Of a stretch of DNA of 63,362 bases, positions 1 through 13,067 are shown one piece after another. Origin of the DNA: Apostichopus parvimensis (taxonomy: Eukaryota > Echinodermata > Holothuroidea > Aspidochirotida > Stichopodidae); the NCBI GenBank assembly GCA_000934455.1, contig KN886230.1, positions 37,344 to 100,705 on the forward strand, read 5' to 3'. The position numbers and the translations under genes were made by a program. Each line of letters opens with the position of its first letter. The stretch's first letter is position 1. The notes under the pieces are model-generated. The model searched no databases. It had not been told where the DNA came from and worked only from the letters and a program-made list of their open reading frames with translations.

Positions 1-1232
1 AAAGTGATTTTACCGAGTATATTAATTTTGGGGGAAATGTTAATTTCTAAAACATGAGATCTCAAATAAGGAATGTTTAGATGCAACTTCTAAGGCCTGG
101 GAAGTGCCATTTCCGGCAATATGGGAGGCTGTTTTGGCCAATGGTGGCGCTCTGATAGTGTTATAGATAGTATGTGTCAAGCAAATGCCCCCCCCCCTCA
201 CACTTTCAAAAGCATATCGACACCCCTGCATTAATTGATCCATATTTTCATTTTTTTTTCAGAGCTGGTAATGAAAAAGTATCCTGCCACTAAAAAGGCA
301 ATCATCCGGATGAAGATGACAGAAAAACTAAAGGATGAGAGGAGGGCATATACAGATAAGATTAATTTGAACTGTTACTGGCTTGTTTTTGGTTTCTTGT
401 ACAGCCATACTTGGCTCCATAAAAAAAAACTTGATTCTCATCACTGACTTCTGAAAAACCCTGTTGCCAGGTTCTTTGTTTATATTTAATTTTTTATCTC
501 AAATCAACTTTTAGTGTGGTCTCACTGGGCCAAATTTGGTACTATAAATCGTGTATCCGGAATGTTCTTGTTGTTCATGTAAAGTTGCCTTTTCATCGAG
601 CATCAATTAGTCCGACACTCACTCAGCCATATTGATACAACATGATCTCGAGTACGAGAGAACTGTTTGATTGTGGGATTTGGTCAGAGTGCTTTCGGGC
701 AATATATTAACGTCGAAACCATAAACACGATGTCAGAAATCCACTTTTCGGTTTTTTATGGAGCCCAACTTAGGTCTTGGTAGAAAGTGGGTATATAATA
801 TGTGTTCAACTAGGGGATAAATAAGAGGGTAGCCGGTCACATATGTGATTTAGGACCGATGATGACGTCATCGCAGATGATTTTATTGCATTTTTCAAAG
901 GTCAAGGAACTGTTCTCCAGGTTTATGCATCTCTCCTTTTTTTCGTGACGTAACAGTGGTTGACACGTCATAGTTGATCGATTCAAGACATTCTACAGAC
1001 CATGAACACTCTTTAGCCGTATCGATCACAATTATATTGCGATATTAGTGAACCTAAATGGTTAATAAGCTGCCATGCATACCTCATTGGAAACCATATC
1101 TGTGCCGTGTCATTTTATGGCAAGTAACCACTGGGGAGTGTCACTGCTCTAGGAACTGATTCCACAACTTCTGTCCATGCCACGTAAGCCAAACTTTTAC
1201 TTAGCCAAAGTTTTATATGAATATAGTGATTC
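1..1232. other. No supported gene
   Basis: AT-rich sequence without a recognised gene. A short plus-strand frame at 265-447 follows a polypyrimidine tract and AG and is lysine-rich at its start, which would suit an exon, but no donor or homology is visible and I do not call it. Confidence 0.5.
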
Positions 1233-1641
1233 AATAAGGGGTTAATCAACGGTCTAGCGTGCGTTACTCACATGATTAATGCACGATCGGGGGAAATGCA
1301 AGCGATGCACGAGGGCGGAGCCCGAGTGCATCCAGCGATAGCTGTTAATGCTATCGCTGGATGCACTCGGGCTCCGCCTTCGTGCATCGCTTGCATTATC
1401 CCCCGATCGTGCATTAATCATGTGAGTAACGCACGCTAGACCGTTGATTAACCCCGTTCATTCGTACACTACCATTTGTGTGGGGGAAAAATCATAAAAC
1501 AAAACATTTTTGGTTACATATAACCAAAGATTTATTAAAGTGATGCCCTGTAATTTTACCGTGCGTTACTCACAGGAATAACCACGGTCTGACCTGAATG
1601 GACCAATAGGATTTAGGAATCTTTACTAAGTATGAATGAAC
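1233..1641 (-). mobile_element. Internally deleted Crypton derivative
   Basis: The reverse complement of this segment matches the two ends of the Crypton at 57151-59662: positions 1641-1550 follow its left end (57151-57245) and 1549-1233 follow its right end (about 59390-59662). The coding middle is absent. Similarity stops at both outer edges, which sets the boundaries. At the junction the left and right parental sequences share TTAC, consistent with a microhomology deletion. The element keeps the terminal palindrome in a more complete form than the full-length copy. It encodes no protein, so any movement would depend on a recombinase supplied in trans; that is an inference. Confidence 0.85.
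1238..1455. repeat. Near-perfect 218-bp palindrome
   Basis: Two arms of about 105 bases, beginning GGGGTTAATCAACGG and ending in its complement, flank a 7-base centre (TGTTAAT, 1343-1349). Only a few mismatches and a one-base indel are visible. It lies at the right end of the Crypton derivative and could extrude as a cruciform. Confidence 0.95.
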
Positions 1642-1914
1642 AACTTTTTGATGTCACGGTCGATCCATATGTCTAGTAAGCCAAATTTTTTATTAAAGAT
1701 TATCTTAATGATATATTAAATCCAATGCCTTTCGTATTACACGTTTTTCGTTTGTTCTATAGAAATAAATCATTCAGCAATGTAACTAACACACGTCTGT
1801 GCATATTTGACCTCGACTATATTATTTATTCAGCAGTTCAAAAGCAAATTAACTTAGCTACACCATATATCGACTGTAGCACAATCAATTGCTGTATGTG
1901 ATCTTAAAATCTGA

Positions 1915-2205
1915 AGGATTCCATTTCCCACATTTCAATTGATAAACCCACAGGATTTGTTCCCCACATCATTTGAAAACCCACAGGATTAATTTCCCAC
2001 ATGTCAATTGAAAACCCACAGGATTAGTTTCCCACGTCATTTGAAAACCCACAGATTTCTTTCCCACATTATTTGGAAACCCACATAATTTTTATTTCCC
2101 ACATGTATGCCGTGGGTTTTACTTCATTTCCCACGTGCCAAAATCCCATAGGATTCTCTCTTTACCCACGTGGCGAAATTCATGTGGGTATTTGTTGTGG
2201 GTTTT
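1915..2205 (+). repeat. Degenerate tandem repeat, CCCACA-based
   Basis: About seven imperfect units of roughly 35-40 bases share the core AACCCACAGGATT followed by TTCCCACAT and a TTTGAAAA-like spacer. The 147-codon frame starting at 2073 begins inside it and has no recognisable homology, so the frame is not called. Confidence 0.8.
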
Positions 2206-3296
2206 TTGGTAAGGGTTTGGTTCTTGTCAGAAGAAGTTGTGGTTTTGTGAAAAGAAATAATGAAAGATGTTCATTAAAAAATGTGTTTTGTATGTTTTCC
2301 GTTGACCTAGTTGTGAGTGTGTACTTGGGATTTGTTTCTCAAAACAAAAAGTTTGCGTCCGCGGGACGCAAGCAATTTCAAGATTTTGCGTCCCTGGCCA
2401 AAACATTGCGTCCCGCAGGCGCAGAATCTTGCGTTCGTAACAATGCTAATTATAGAGCCAACCAAAAGCTTGTCTGCAAATTGAAAACCACAAACAAGTT
2501 ATTTCTTGCCTTCTGACAGATTGTTTTCGCCAGAGAAAAAACAATATCAGGCCTTTCAATGGTAGTTCTCCCGCAATTTCAACTAAAGCAAATTGTTTTA
2601 CACAGAAAATTAGAGTGATTTATGCAGCAAAACGAAAGGCTAATTTTTTTTACTTCTTGTTTCGTGTAAACGGTTAGCAAATTACTAAAACGGATAGTGA
2701 ATTTGTTAACGTTTAACCGTTTAACAGTTACACGCTTACAATTAACTAGTTAGTCGTATATGAAGGACCCAGTGTGGGACTGTAAGCCAGTGTATTAACG
2801 TGGTCCTCAAAATCACTGAAATCGCTTAAGTTTTTCCATAAATCAATCACGTTTTCAGGAGTTCTATGTTATTGAAACCATTTTTATTTTGAGAAGTAAA
2901 CACAAAACAATGCATACACTAGTAGGAGTGGGCAGCGCTGGCCGAGTCATTGTGAATGTTTAGACGGAGCTCCCTGCAACTGTTACACGAAGATCATATC
3001 AGGGCGGCGATGTACGTCTGGCCCTTTGAAGTGTTATGAGTTATGTATCCTTCTGTGTCGCTTTCTCGGAAAAGCGGAACTGTTTAAATCAAAGTATAAT
3101 GATGTATCTTGCTTTCTTTTGGTCTTTTCAAGTCCAAAGTGAGCCCCGGAAATACTTGGATATATTTCACAAATACAGAATATTTTGAGCAAACAAGTTT
3201 GGCCACCAACATTGGCAGCTTTTCGATGAGACTTTTTTTGGTCGTAAGAAACTGTGAGAAAAGAGTTGATTTGTAATTGCTGCCGGTGATAAGACA
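2206..3296. other. No supported gene
   Basis: Positions 2350-2430 contain several copies of GCGTCC in both orientations. I see no gene. Short overlapping minus-strand frames at 3034-3385 are shadows of the plus-strand frame that follows. Confidence 0.5.
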
Positions 3297-3537
3297 ATGT
3301 TTGGTAAGGCAAATGTGGATCCAAATGTTTTCGTGTCTAATTTATTCATTTGTTTTGGTAAGAATGCCAGCGCTTCTTTTGGCACAAATGGATACAGGGA
3401 TGCAACCTCATCATGGGGTCAACTGATAGTATCTCTGGGACTTAAGAACAATCTTAAAAATCGCAGGTGTGCGTACTTTTCCATGAAGAAAAATTATTTT
3501 GGCGTGAAAGACACATTCGATGCGATTACTGGCCGGT
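3297..3537 (+). pseudogene. Possible 5' exon of the MULE gene
   Basis: An ATG frame of about 80 codons runs to a strong splice donor (CCG|GTAAGTG) at 3537. It has Trp, Cys and Lys/Arg-rich segments, including SWGQLIVSLGL and RRCAYFSMKKNYFG. The exon ends with two bases of a codon, and the acceptor at 8045/8046 (TTTTAACAG|GAAAG) supplies the third in the MULE frame, giving an open junction. That phase match and the matching strand are the only links to the MULE gene; the intron would be about 4.5 kb. I do not recognise the domain. It could instead be an unrelated relic or a chance frame. Confidence 0.35.
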
Positions 3538-6500
3538 AAGTGTTTTTTGGTAATTTGTATTTGTAATGTTTTATTCTGCAATTTTTATCTATTACTAATA
3601 GTCCCGACTCACAAAGAGGAAACGGGGCACTTGCCTGCATGCCCCTCAAATAACCAGTACAAATAATTTCCCTCAGAAAGAAGCCCTTCACTAAGGAAAA
3701 CCTTTCACCTCTTTATTCTCAGTCTTAAGTCCCAGGCCCGCTAGCAAAAAAAAAAACAAGATGAACCATGGGGGTGGGGGTAGGGGGAATCACAAAAGTG
3801 TAATAAGCTGGACCAGTGGACGTTGTGTTTGTTGTCTGCCCTCTGTACATGGAAGTTCAACCAAACATTACTTCCATATACAGTTACGCCAGCCAATGCA
3901 AAACTACATGCTATTACCAACTATATAAAAAGCAGCTTTTCGCGTACTTTTCATATGATTTTCTCAACCTCACTAACTACACGATGCCATAACGACCTAC
4001 ATAGCTAGATTATTTATTCAAATCATAATTCAAATATGGCAAAAAAGTCCCAAGAATTACGACTTTCAACGTTGTTTTTCTCGAAGATATTTTCCGGTAG
4101 GATCGCAATAAACCCCGCCCTATATGATTAAACTCTGAACGTGATTGACCAGTACGTAATATAACAACATGGTATATTTGTATACTTTGTCTATGACAGT
4201 GCATCTTGGCATGGTACCAACGCAACTTTTTGAATCTATTTTTAGCAACGGCTCATAACTAAACATGTTAGCTATTCACTGGTTGGTTAAATTCAAATAA
4301 GTGGATTGGGGGAACTGTAGGAATTTGTCGGCAGACACAAATGCAGGTAGCTGCTTTAAATATGATAAGGATTTCTTCACGTTGTGTTTAAAAGGGCAAC
4401 TGGCAAGCACGTTTTATTAATTCTTTAGGGGTAACCAAGGGGTGAACCAAACTTCCTAAAAGCCCTATAGCAATCCATTCTAAATTCTAATTTTATCAAA
4501 ACGTGTGACAGTTTCTTGAAAGATGATACAATGTTTTCTGTTTCCTGAGTTATTCCCCAACCCATTGTTTCCCCACTCCGAGAGTCACAAACCCTAAAGA
4601 AATTAAAGCCACAATTGTATTAACATGGTGAGGGTATTGTAACGCAGCGGGGATCTGGAGGTTTTTGAAGTCATTTTGATAGAAGGCTGGAAGGGGTTTA
4701 CCGGGAAAAGGACACAAAAGAAAAAGCCGGAGAGAAAAGAGCTCCACTGGAGTTGTAGGTCGAGCCACTTACATCATTTTAGTTATCCAGATAAAAAAAG
4801 GCTGTATACGTTACGGTATAATTTTACTTAACTGTCACAAACTACGCTACTCTCGATCAAAATCTAAGAACTTACTATCATGGTCAAGATTAAGGAGCTA
4901 ACTGATCTTGAAAGAAAACTTCTCAGAAACCTTCTCTGAACTAGACTCCTCTAACCGGAATCTCTATCACTTGATTGGCTGATGCTCACTCTGAGTTAAC
5001 CAGCAGGGGTGACCGAACTTGTCCTCGATATGCCACTCCTTCAAGAAGGCAGACTCGCTGGTCGCTAGATTTATGTGTCAAAAAGAAATTTCTGGGGAAA
5101 CATTAAAGCAAGAAGTTTCGATGGTCATACACTAGTTTAATCGGATGAGTAATGACTGTAAAGAAATACATAAAGTGCTTCTCAAACTTGCCAAAAAGAA
5201 TTAATGCGATGATATGGATAGCCACCTGTTTGTTACTGGGCTACTCATTTAACTGTACCATTTGTGCGAAACAATGAACTCATATATGTAGGACACTAAA
5301 CTAGATCACATAAAAGGGGGCTAAAGTAGATCATATAAAAAGAGACTTGGTCGAGTTGACATTAAAAGGTGACTGTGATATTATAACATAACAGTTTAGC
5401 CTCCCACTTTTGTTTACTTTGCCAAGGCACTTTATTTATTGCTTGCTATCAAAGGGGATAAATAATTACTCAACATTACCGATTCCCCACCTACCCACTT
5501 CATACACGCCAAGGTTTTGTGTAATTTGTTTATGGTCATGATACACTGGAAGTTACTCTTTAAATTAGTTCGTAGATAACATCTCAGCTGCTTCTGGTTT
5601 ATTATGTTATTTTTTTTTATATATGCTTATGATTATTTTTTTTTCACATTATTTGATGATGGCAATCTGTATCTGGTTATGTGGTTGGGTGAAAGCTAAC
5701 GTACTCCCCCACACATTAAGAATGTAACTTTTATTTGTACATAGTAAAAATAAACAAAACTTGTTCATTTGTCAATTGAACCTTTTCAACATGTTGATAA
5801 AAGTTCATTTAAGTTAATTTGTGTAGGTACGTTAGACACTTATTTAATATTGAATTACGATAGTGATGAAATTGCATGCAAACGTTGCAAGGTTTGCTAC
5901 AGTTCTCCGTACAGTAAATTAGGCTATATGCCTACTGTTCTCTTAAAGCTCTCCTCAGCATGTACGGACTCCTAATGCAAATTGTAAGTTATTATTTTCT
6001 TATTTTGAAAAAAGACAAAAGTGAAAAATCATATGAATTTTTGTATGGCTCAAACTGCTCCTATATATTTTAATCATTCCCCCCCCCCCCCTAAATGTTG
6101 TGTGCGTTGTGAGATTGTAACAAAATGTAATACCTTTGCATGCGCGCACACCACAGACTTTGTGTACGAGCGACGCAAAACGTGAATGCTCACGAGGTAT
6201 TTAAGCAGGATTATCTTCTTACATCCTTAATGCGGTTACAGGGTTGAGCAGTTTGTATTTACGGTGAATTGAGACTCGTTTCGCTGAAAACCGCGATTTT
6301 ACAGACAAAATGATGAACAATTCTGCTAAAACAGCAATAAATATCCTGAAAAGAAAAGTATGGGGTTTTCTTTATTCAAAATTCACTATTTTATTTCAGT
6401 GTGATGTATAATTATGTTGTCTTCCTTATACTCTTAAAAGAAGTCAAAGCGTTGCTCTTCTTTTCAGTTCTGTGCAGAAACTGACACCGACTCGCAGCTC

Positions 6501-8045
6501 TTTTTAATGGCAATTCCCATAGGGGAAATATCTATAACTGTGTGGACGCTAGAAAAGGAGCGAAAACAAATTGATAGTTTTAAGAGTACTTATCAGAGGC
6601 GAAACTAGACACGTGATTCACAAAACAAATCAAAATAAATTGGGACTTTGTACTTTATAATGAGAAACCCCCTTTTTGCCAAAAGCGAAAGGCATACATT
6701 TAGTTTAGGAGTTGAGGACTAAACGTTATATTTATGTATTTTCTCAAACAATTTTAATTACTTTACGGGTTTTGTTCGGGAAATGTTTCGAAGCCAAAAA
6801 ACAATCAAATCCCATAGTTTTTTGCTCGATCTCATTATGAGCAAAGGAGGGGGGGGGGGGGATTCTGAGCACGCCCCATCCCGAAGTTACGCCAAGTTAA
6901 GGAGAGGGTTGAGTAATGCATATTAAGATATAATTTTTTTTAGGTACATCATATGGCGTACGTGTACACAATGAACACTGGGAGAAAGGAGAGAATTGTA
7001 TTTGTAAACTCACTTGCTCTTTCGCAGCTGGTTTTACTTATTTTGGTTGTACCGAATCCTCCCGCTTCACTTATTAAAGAGTTATAAAGTGTTATATATT
7101 ATTTCATTTGGTACGTTAAGCCCGATAAAGGAAAGCGTCCTGTTTTGATAAATAACGTTAACAAAGTTAAATAGTTAAAAATGTACGTGGACTCTACGCT
7201 ATTGTGATAATTCAAAAGGGTTGTGGAAGACATTCTTTAACTTTGATCTTGCCGAGTATGGTCACGAGTGTTTGCTTCATTGTAATAGCGCCGCCATCGA
7301 TGTTCGTATAACTAATCTATTTGTGTAAAAGTAAGTTGGCCTGACGTTTCGATCCTAGCAGGATCTTCTTCAGAGGCTAAATGAGCAAAGGAGGGGGGGG
7401 GGGATTCTGAGCACGAGTGAATTCTTACAGCTTACCTAACAAATAGAACAGCTTACCTAACAAATAGATTAGTTAAAATAAAATAAAACTGTTAGCAAAC
7501 TGCTTATCCACTAGAGAGCCTGTGTAATAGAATGTGTAAAAGTAAGTTGGCCTGACGTTTCGATCCTAGCAGGATCTTCTTCAGAGGCTTCTTCAGAGGT
7601 GTTTATGGTGTCATGCAAACATGTAGTATACCAGTAATAGCCCTGATAATTTAAGAGTAAATTGACTTGGAATAACATTTTCATAAATGTTAATAAGGAG
7701 ATTGTTTTTTGATAAACATTTAACCGATAGAGGTATTTTATATGTTCATGATCTTTTGACGAAGAGGGTGTGACGTATACGTTTCACATGTTCAAAACCA
7801 ATCATAACATTATGAACTTTCTCTTCACTCGTTATTGGGGATTGATTAACACTATTCCAAGATCTTGATGGATACACGGTGGCCTTAGAGGAAGCCGTGA
7901 CACCTATTAAAACAACACGGACTTAGACTAATATCTTTTACCAGCAAATGGCTATATATGTTTACACACTTTCTTATAACAGTAGGCCTATATACTATGA
8001 CTGGAATAAAAATGGCTTGTTTTCTTTGTCCCATCTTTTAACAGG
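3538..8045. other. Long gene-less stretch, possible MULE intron
   Basis: AT-rich sequence with no convincing coding frame. It contains C and G homopolymers near 6080, 6846 and 7393, a duplicated poly-G motif (GAGCAAAGGAGGGG followed by GATTCTGAGCACG at about 6839 and 7382), and the direct repeats listed next. Confidence 0.5.
7323..7588 (+). repeat. Pair of ~55-bp direct repeats
   Basis: Copies at about 7323-7377 and 7531-7588 share GTGTAAAAGTAAG, CCTGACGTTTCGATCC and AGGATCTTCTTCAGAGG. They lie about 210 bases apart with only small differences. The words resemble dispersed repeats seen in many invertebrate genomes. The class is not identified here. Confidence 0.85.
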
Positions 8046-10080
8046 AAAGAGGATGGAATTGATTCTGAAGTAAAGCATTATGCAAAAGAAAAAGAAACCG
8101 ATGGCACAAATTTAGGAAATGATAACCAATCCTCAGAAATGAGTAAGGACGATGTGTCCGATCGGGTAACTCCTATACAGAACAGCAGCCATCCACTGAG
8201 TGTAAGTAAGGCTCTTCATCTGCTTAAAAGCGTCCAAGATAAAAACTTGTCTTGTACTCCCCCAGTCAACCCAAAACCTGGTGAAATATATCTGTTTGAA
8301 GCACGCGACATGCAAAAGAAAGATGACTGGAAGTGTGATCGCATCAAATGGCTATGCAATGGCGTACATCATCTACCTAGAAGCAGACCAAGTGTCATGA
8401 AGACCTACTATTCCAGCAACAACTGAAAATTTCGAAAATATGCTTTTCGCCCTGTCAGAGCAATACAGCCTTACCGAATACTGGTGCACTACCTGGGACA
8501 CAAATCTGGATTGTTTAACAGTCCGCATGGCAATAGAAGAAAGCAACGAGGTAGACCACATATGAGAACATGCCCATCCACACTAAGAACAATTGAAGAG
8601 CAATCGAAAAATAACAAGCCACACACAATCTACAGAAAGTTAATTGTAGAACCATGTCAGAATACACAAATTCCTGTCACTCACCCGAGAAACACAGAGC
8701 AATGCAGGAACACAGTAAAGAACTTGAAGGCTAAAAATAAAATTGACAATGATGAGTTGTACGCAGTTTACGAAATAACATCTGCTCTTGAGTCGTTTAC
8801 TTGGGGTTTTTCGCTAGCCCCCAAGGTTCGTATTGTCTTCGGACTCAAGCTACTTGGGGATGAGTTGTGCGGTCTGATAGAAGAAGTGAAAGACGGTTCC
8901 TTGTATCTGAGTTATGACACAACTTTCAACATTAGGGACTTCTACATGTCTGTTCTGCTCTTCAAGCACACAGCTTTTAAGGACCCTTGTCCAATAATAC
9001 CACTCGGATTCCTAGTCCACCAAACAAAAACGGAGTCAGAGAATGAGGAATTCTTCCGTCTCTTTCGTCACCAATATCCATCTTTAGCGGCGAAGTGTCT
9101 ACCCATTGTCACCGATAGGGAGAAGGCGATTGAGAAGGCAATTCACACCCATCTGCCAAAATGGACTCATCTCCATTGTTGGAACCATATTTTGTGAGAT
9201 GTAAAATTTTGGGTTGCAAAGCATACAGGAACACAAGACGACAGAAGAGTTTACATAAATTAAAATTCTCCATATTCTCGATAGCACATCACAGCATGAA
9301 GCATTACGGAGGTTGCAAAAGTTGGAACTGAAATGGAGTGAACCTTTCATGCATTACTTTTACGACAATTTGAATGACTCTGTCTTCCACAAAGCGGGTA
9401 GATGGATTCTAGAGAGTCACGGTGTTTACTGCTCCACATCAGGAATCACCACGAACACATCAGAAAGTTTTAATGCTGTATTGAAGCGGCTACTCTCGCA
9501 TGGTGAGGTTCCTCTGGATGAGATAATAATAGCTTCGTACTTCCTTCAAAACTTCTACTACCGAGAAGTACTTCGAGGACGGTGCCTCCTGGGCAACTAC
9601 AACTTAATTGAAGACATCAAACCCCTTGACAGTGACGACGTTAACTTTCCAAGCGATGTTATTGAACCGGACCAACTTGTAAAAGTAATCAAAGACGGAA
9701 TCTACTCTCAGGCAAGCACACAGAAACACGACGATTGTGATGCCAGACATTCAAGATCCCAAGAGGGCATTGCAAGATGGCTAATTGCGGAGGATAGAGT
9801 GAGCCTAAATACCTCAATGAAATGTTTCAGTGTCAAGGGTTTAAACGGCCATCTGTAAGCTGTACAGCTATTTCCTCATGAAGAGTGTTCTTGCCCAGCA
9901 CGGCGTACCTGTATTCACATAAATGCTTGCAAACTGGCAATAGGAAGCCTTACTAAAAGAAAACGAAAGCTCAACCTGATTGAACTGAAACGTAACAAAA
10001 GAGGAAGACAAGAGCTGGCCGTAAAAAGCCCAGAACAAGGGACGATTTGGATGTTGAACCTGCACCAGATTCAATCCTAA
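8046..10080 (+). pseudogene. MULE-type transposase with SWIM finger (broken)
   Basis: This is a Mutator-like transposase relic. The first part (to 8424) is hydrophilic and ends in a frame break. From 8484 the core is clear: YDTTFNIRDFYMS holds the first catalytic Asp, PIVTDREKAI the second, and HCWNHI follows, as in MULE transposase domains. A stop at 9195-9197 and shifts up to about 9313 interrupt it. The frame then continues (NTSESFNAVLKRL, a conserved helical block) to a TAA at 9856-9858. The same frame resumes beyond that stop with CSCPARRTCIH, a CxCxnCxH SWIM zinc finger typical of MULE C-termini, and a basic tail ending at 10078-10080. At least four breaks mean it is not functional as read. 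No TIRs were located. Confidence 0.85.
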
Positions 10081-13067
10081 CCAAGTCATTTTCAGCACAG
10101 GATCAACTGCATTATGAGAGTGTCACCCTGACGACAGACGATGTAGGTGTTTCCTTTGACGGCTTTCAACCGCTTCTGACATCAACACCGACCAGATGAA
10201 CAGCAGCCGGGTAGGGGATATTTCATGTAAGTAGGCTGATTTGATAAATGAAACCCCATATTTTTAGCTTAAACCTGTGCCCAAATTCACTCTGATAAAT
10301 AAGAATCAAATCCGTAACATTTTTGTTAGCCCAAGAAACGTTAATGATATCTCGGAGGTATTTTTTATTCTTCAATTAGCAAAGTAAGATTTCCCCGTAA
10401 CGTAAACTTTACAATTGAAACTTAGGTTGTCTAGGCTTTTTATAATGTGGTAGGCTGCAACGTGAAATTATACAGTGTTAGTTTGAGAGCCTTGTAGAAA
10501 TAATTAGAGGTTTTCATTTGTAACTTTGATCTATAACGTTATTCGTGGTAATAACTAGATATTTTATGGACAGATATCAAACAGCGGGATTACTTGAAGA
10601 AATGATAATCGTTTTTAGGGTATTTCGATTATTTTAGTTATTAACAGCTTGTACGGAAATCCGTGTACTAGGCTACGTTGGAGAAAGAGAGAAGTTGTGT
10701 TATTTAATCCCAACATTATTTGTGCTATCATTTTCTTCTAGATTGACCAATTAGCGTCTTGTAAATTGTTATGTCAATAATTTTTTTTAGCCTAACGTAA
10801 ACAATGGTACATTATTTCTCAATTCAGTAAATTATAGCCTATTAGACTACGTATTGAGCAATTAACTGAATTACCTGTAGTGCTCATTCCCACCTTCTCA
10901 CGAGAAACCTCACGAGAAATTACTCATTCACAGTTTTCTCACGAGAAATTACTCATTCACAGTTTTCTCACGAGAGACCTCATTAGAATTTGAATAGTGA
11001 GAAATATTAATAGTAAGGAGTGTTTTGTAAAACCGCGCTGCTGTTCTTTCGACTCATCGATCAACTGTAAATAACGGATGAATAAATTGATTTAGGAAAA
11101 TTAATGGTACCTCTCTTCATCATTTTGGTTGACTGTGCTCTTCACTGAGTAGTGGATCAAGTTCGGCGCTACAGTAGAAACATTCTCTCAATCTAACCAA
11201 TGAAATGTACTTTACCGAAGATGCAGTCATCCATACGGTGCATTGATAGTTTCCAACTGGGAGTAGAAACTGAAATACACAGTGAGCATACTAGGTATCA
11301 TGTCTTTTTTGAAGTTCACGAGTCCATGGCAACAAATAAAGGTAAGTATATAAGATGATGTCTCTTTGGAGATCACGTCAGTTGAGCTATAGCATCGAAG
11401 ATGGCTAGCGAGAGCATATTGTGTCTTTTGTTGTGAAGGTTTTGACACACCAACGCAAATTGTAAATAATTTTTCACTCCAGTGGCCTGCATGTGTATTC
11501 CACTGTTGGGTATTTGAGGCAAGTGGAGGAAGAAAAGGAGCAGAGGATAACGGGAAAAGAATAGAATGTCTTACAGACACTTGCCGAAATTTGCCCGGAA
11601 ACCCACCATGGTAGATGAGGACATTAAGGAGGACGAAGAAACCATCGAAGACCTTGTTGACTCTACAAAGTGTTATAAAATATTTCAGAAAGAGCAGGCT
11701 CATCTCACTCTTTAAACATCCATTGTGTCATTTATCTTATTTGTAACGTATGTATCTAGGCTTAACTATAGTGATAGGCCATTTTTGCATAGGTGTACTT
11801 TAAGAGTTTCGTTGATTCAATACATTTAGGCCACGTCGTTTAACTTTTCAGTCCAGTTAAATTTTCTTCTATCACGTAAAGGCTCCTATACTGTACAAAA
11901 TATATATATACCCAATTACATATTTTGAAACTAAGGTCTATAAAAGTATACCATATCCAAATATACGTTAGCTGTGTAGATATCATCAAGCACGAGGTCC
12001 ATTTTAGCATATGATTCAAGTAAAATGTAGCTTTATTGTAGACCTAACGATGTTGGTAGGTCCATTTTACCATCGTTTTACACCTCTTTCTGCATCGAAT
12101 AAGTGTGTTCGTCCTATCGTAGTACTAAAAACAGTCTAGTAAAGAAAAATCTCGTTAGTACAGGTTTACCTTTTTCCGAGAGAGGGGAATAGCAAGTTAC
12201 AGACAAACTAATGTTTCACGGGGAAACGAGTGAAAACCAAAACTTCGCGGTTAGAAAAGAAAGCTTACCTTGTTAATAAGAGCCAGTAGTCAAAAATAAT
12301 GATGATCCAAACATGGGTTACGATGGTCTCATACGCTGTGCCTATAGCTCACATAGTGTTATACAAAAACACTATACACTACGTATATGTGCACAGTATA
12401 CATACCAAATGTACCCCTACGGATCGATATTGCCTCATTGTGTGTTGGAGTCTTAGGCTGGTGGCAGACAATGGTCGCAATCGATATTTTTGGTTTGGAA
12501 CCTGTACCGTGGATGATTACTTTCTTTTTGTGTTGGATCTTTTACTAGTGATTTGGAATTCAGAGCGAACCAGGGTGTAAGTCAGTTGAAATTCGTTTTA
12601 AATTTTTTGGTTTAATCAAAGGATTCTTTGTATTACGTAGTTTCCCTCAATGCCATCAAATACTTTGTGAACCTCTTGTGTTGGAGGCAGAGAGCAGTCA
12701 ATAGGTGGCGCTCGTCATAATTGAGAGTTGGGTTACTTGGATTTAAGTCGCGCCACCCATGCACCTCCTTAGAGAGACCCAATGTTGTAAGTTTTCTTAA
12801 TTTTGCATGTAATTAGCCGTTTTATTTGATTTCTCTATTACCAGTCTTTAGTTTTGGCATTAGTGTGCTGTATTGTTTGTTTTCCTGTTCCCTAGTATGA
12901 TTCTTTATTCTCATTGAGGTATTTAACTTTTGGTATATAAGTTTGTTTGGGACGAGAGCCTAGGCTTTAAGGAATGTATATTGTAAACGTTGTTAGTGTA
13001 GCGTAGTAGCTATTGGAGTAGAGCGCCACCAATTTAGTTTACTTTATTGGTTTAATTTTTTTATAGC
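10081..13067. other. No supported gene
   Basis: AT-rich with short repeats. A plus-strand frame at about 11562-11715 (acidic, containing VDEDIKEDEETIEDLV) looks mildly coding-like but has no recognisable partner; the longer minus-strand frame over it has no coding character. A TATA-like TATATAAG lies at about 12936. Confidence 0.4.
10893..10985 (+). repeat. Short tandem repeat, CTCACGAGAAA core
   Basis: Four CTCACGAGA cores occur within 90 bases. The longest unit, CACGAGAAATTACTCATTCA with CAGTTTT following, is repeated almost exactly with a ~30-base period. Confidence 0.85.

Noticed and set aside
1915..2205. CRISPR array
   Set aside because: Units are degenerate, spacers are not distinct and the context is eukaryotic.
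2073..2516. 147-codon plus-strand frame
   Set aside because: It begins inside the CCCACA tandem repeat and has no recognisable homology.
11227..11703. 158-codon minus-strand frame
   Set aside because: It is hydrophobic with no domain or splice support, and the opposite strand looks more coding-like at its end.
12780..13067. Assignment of this segment as the 5' LTR
   Set aside because: It has promoter-like words, but no matching copy was found downstream of the element.
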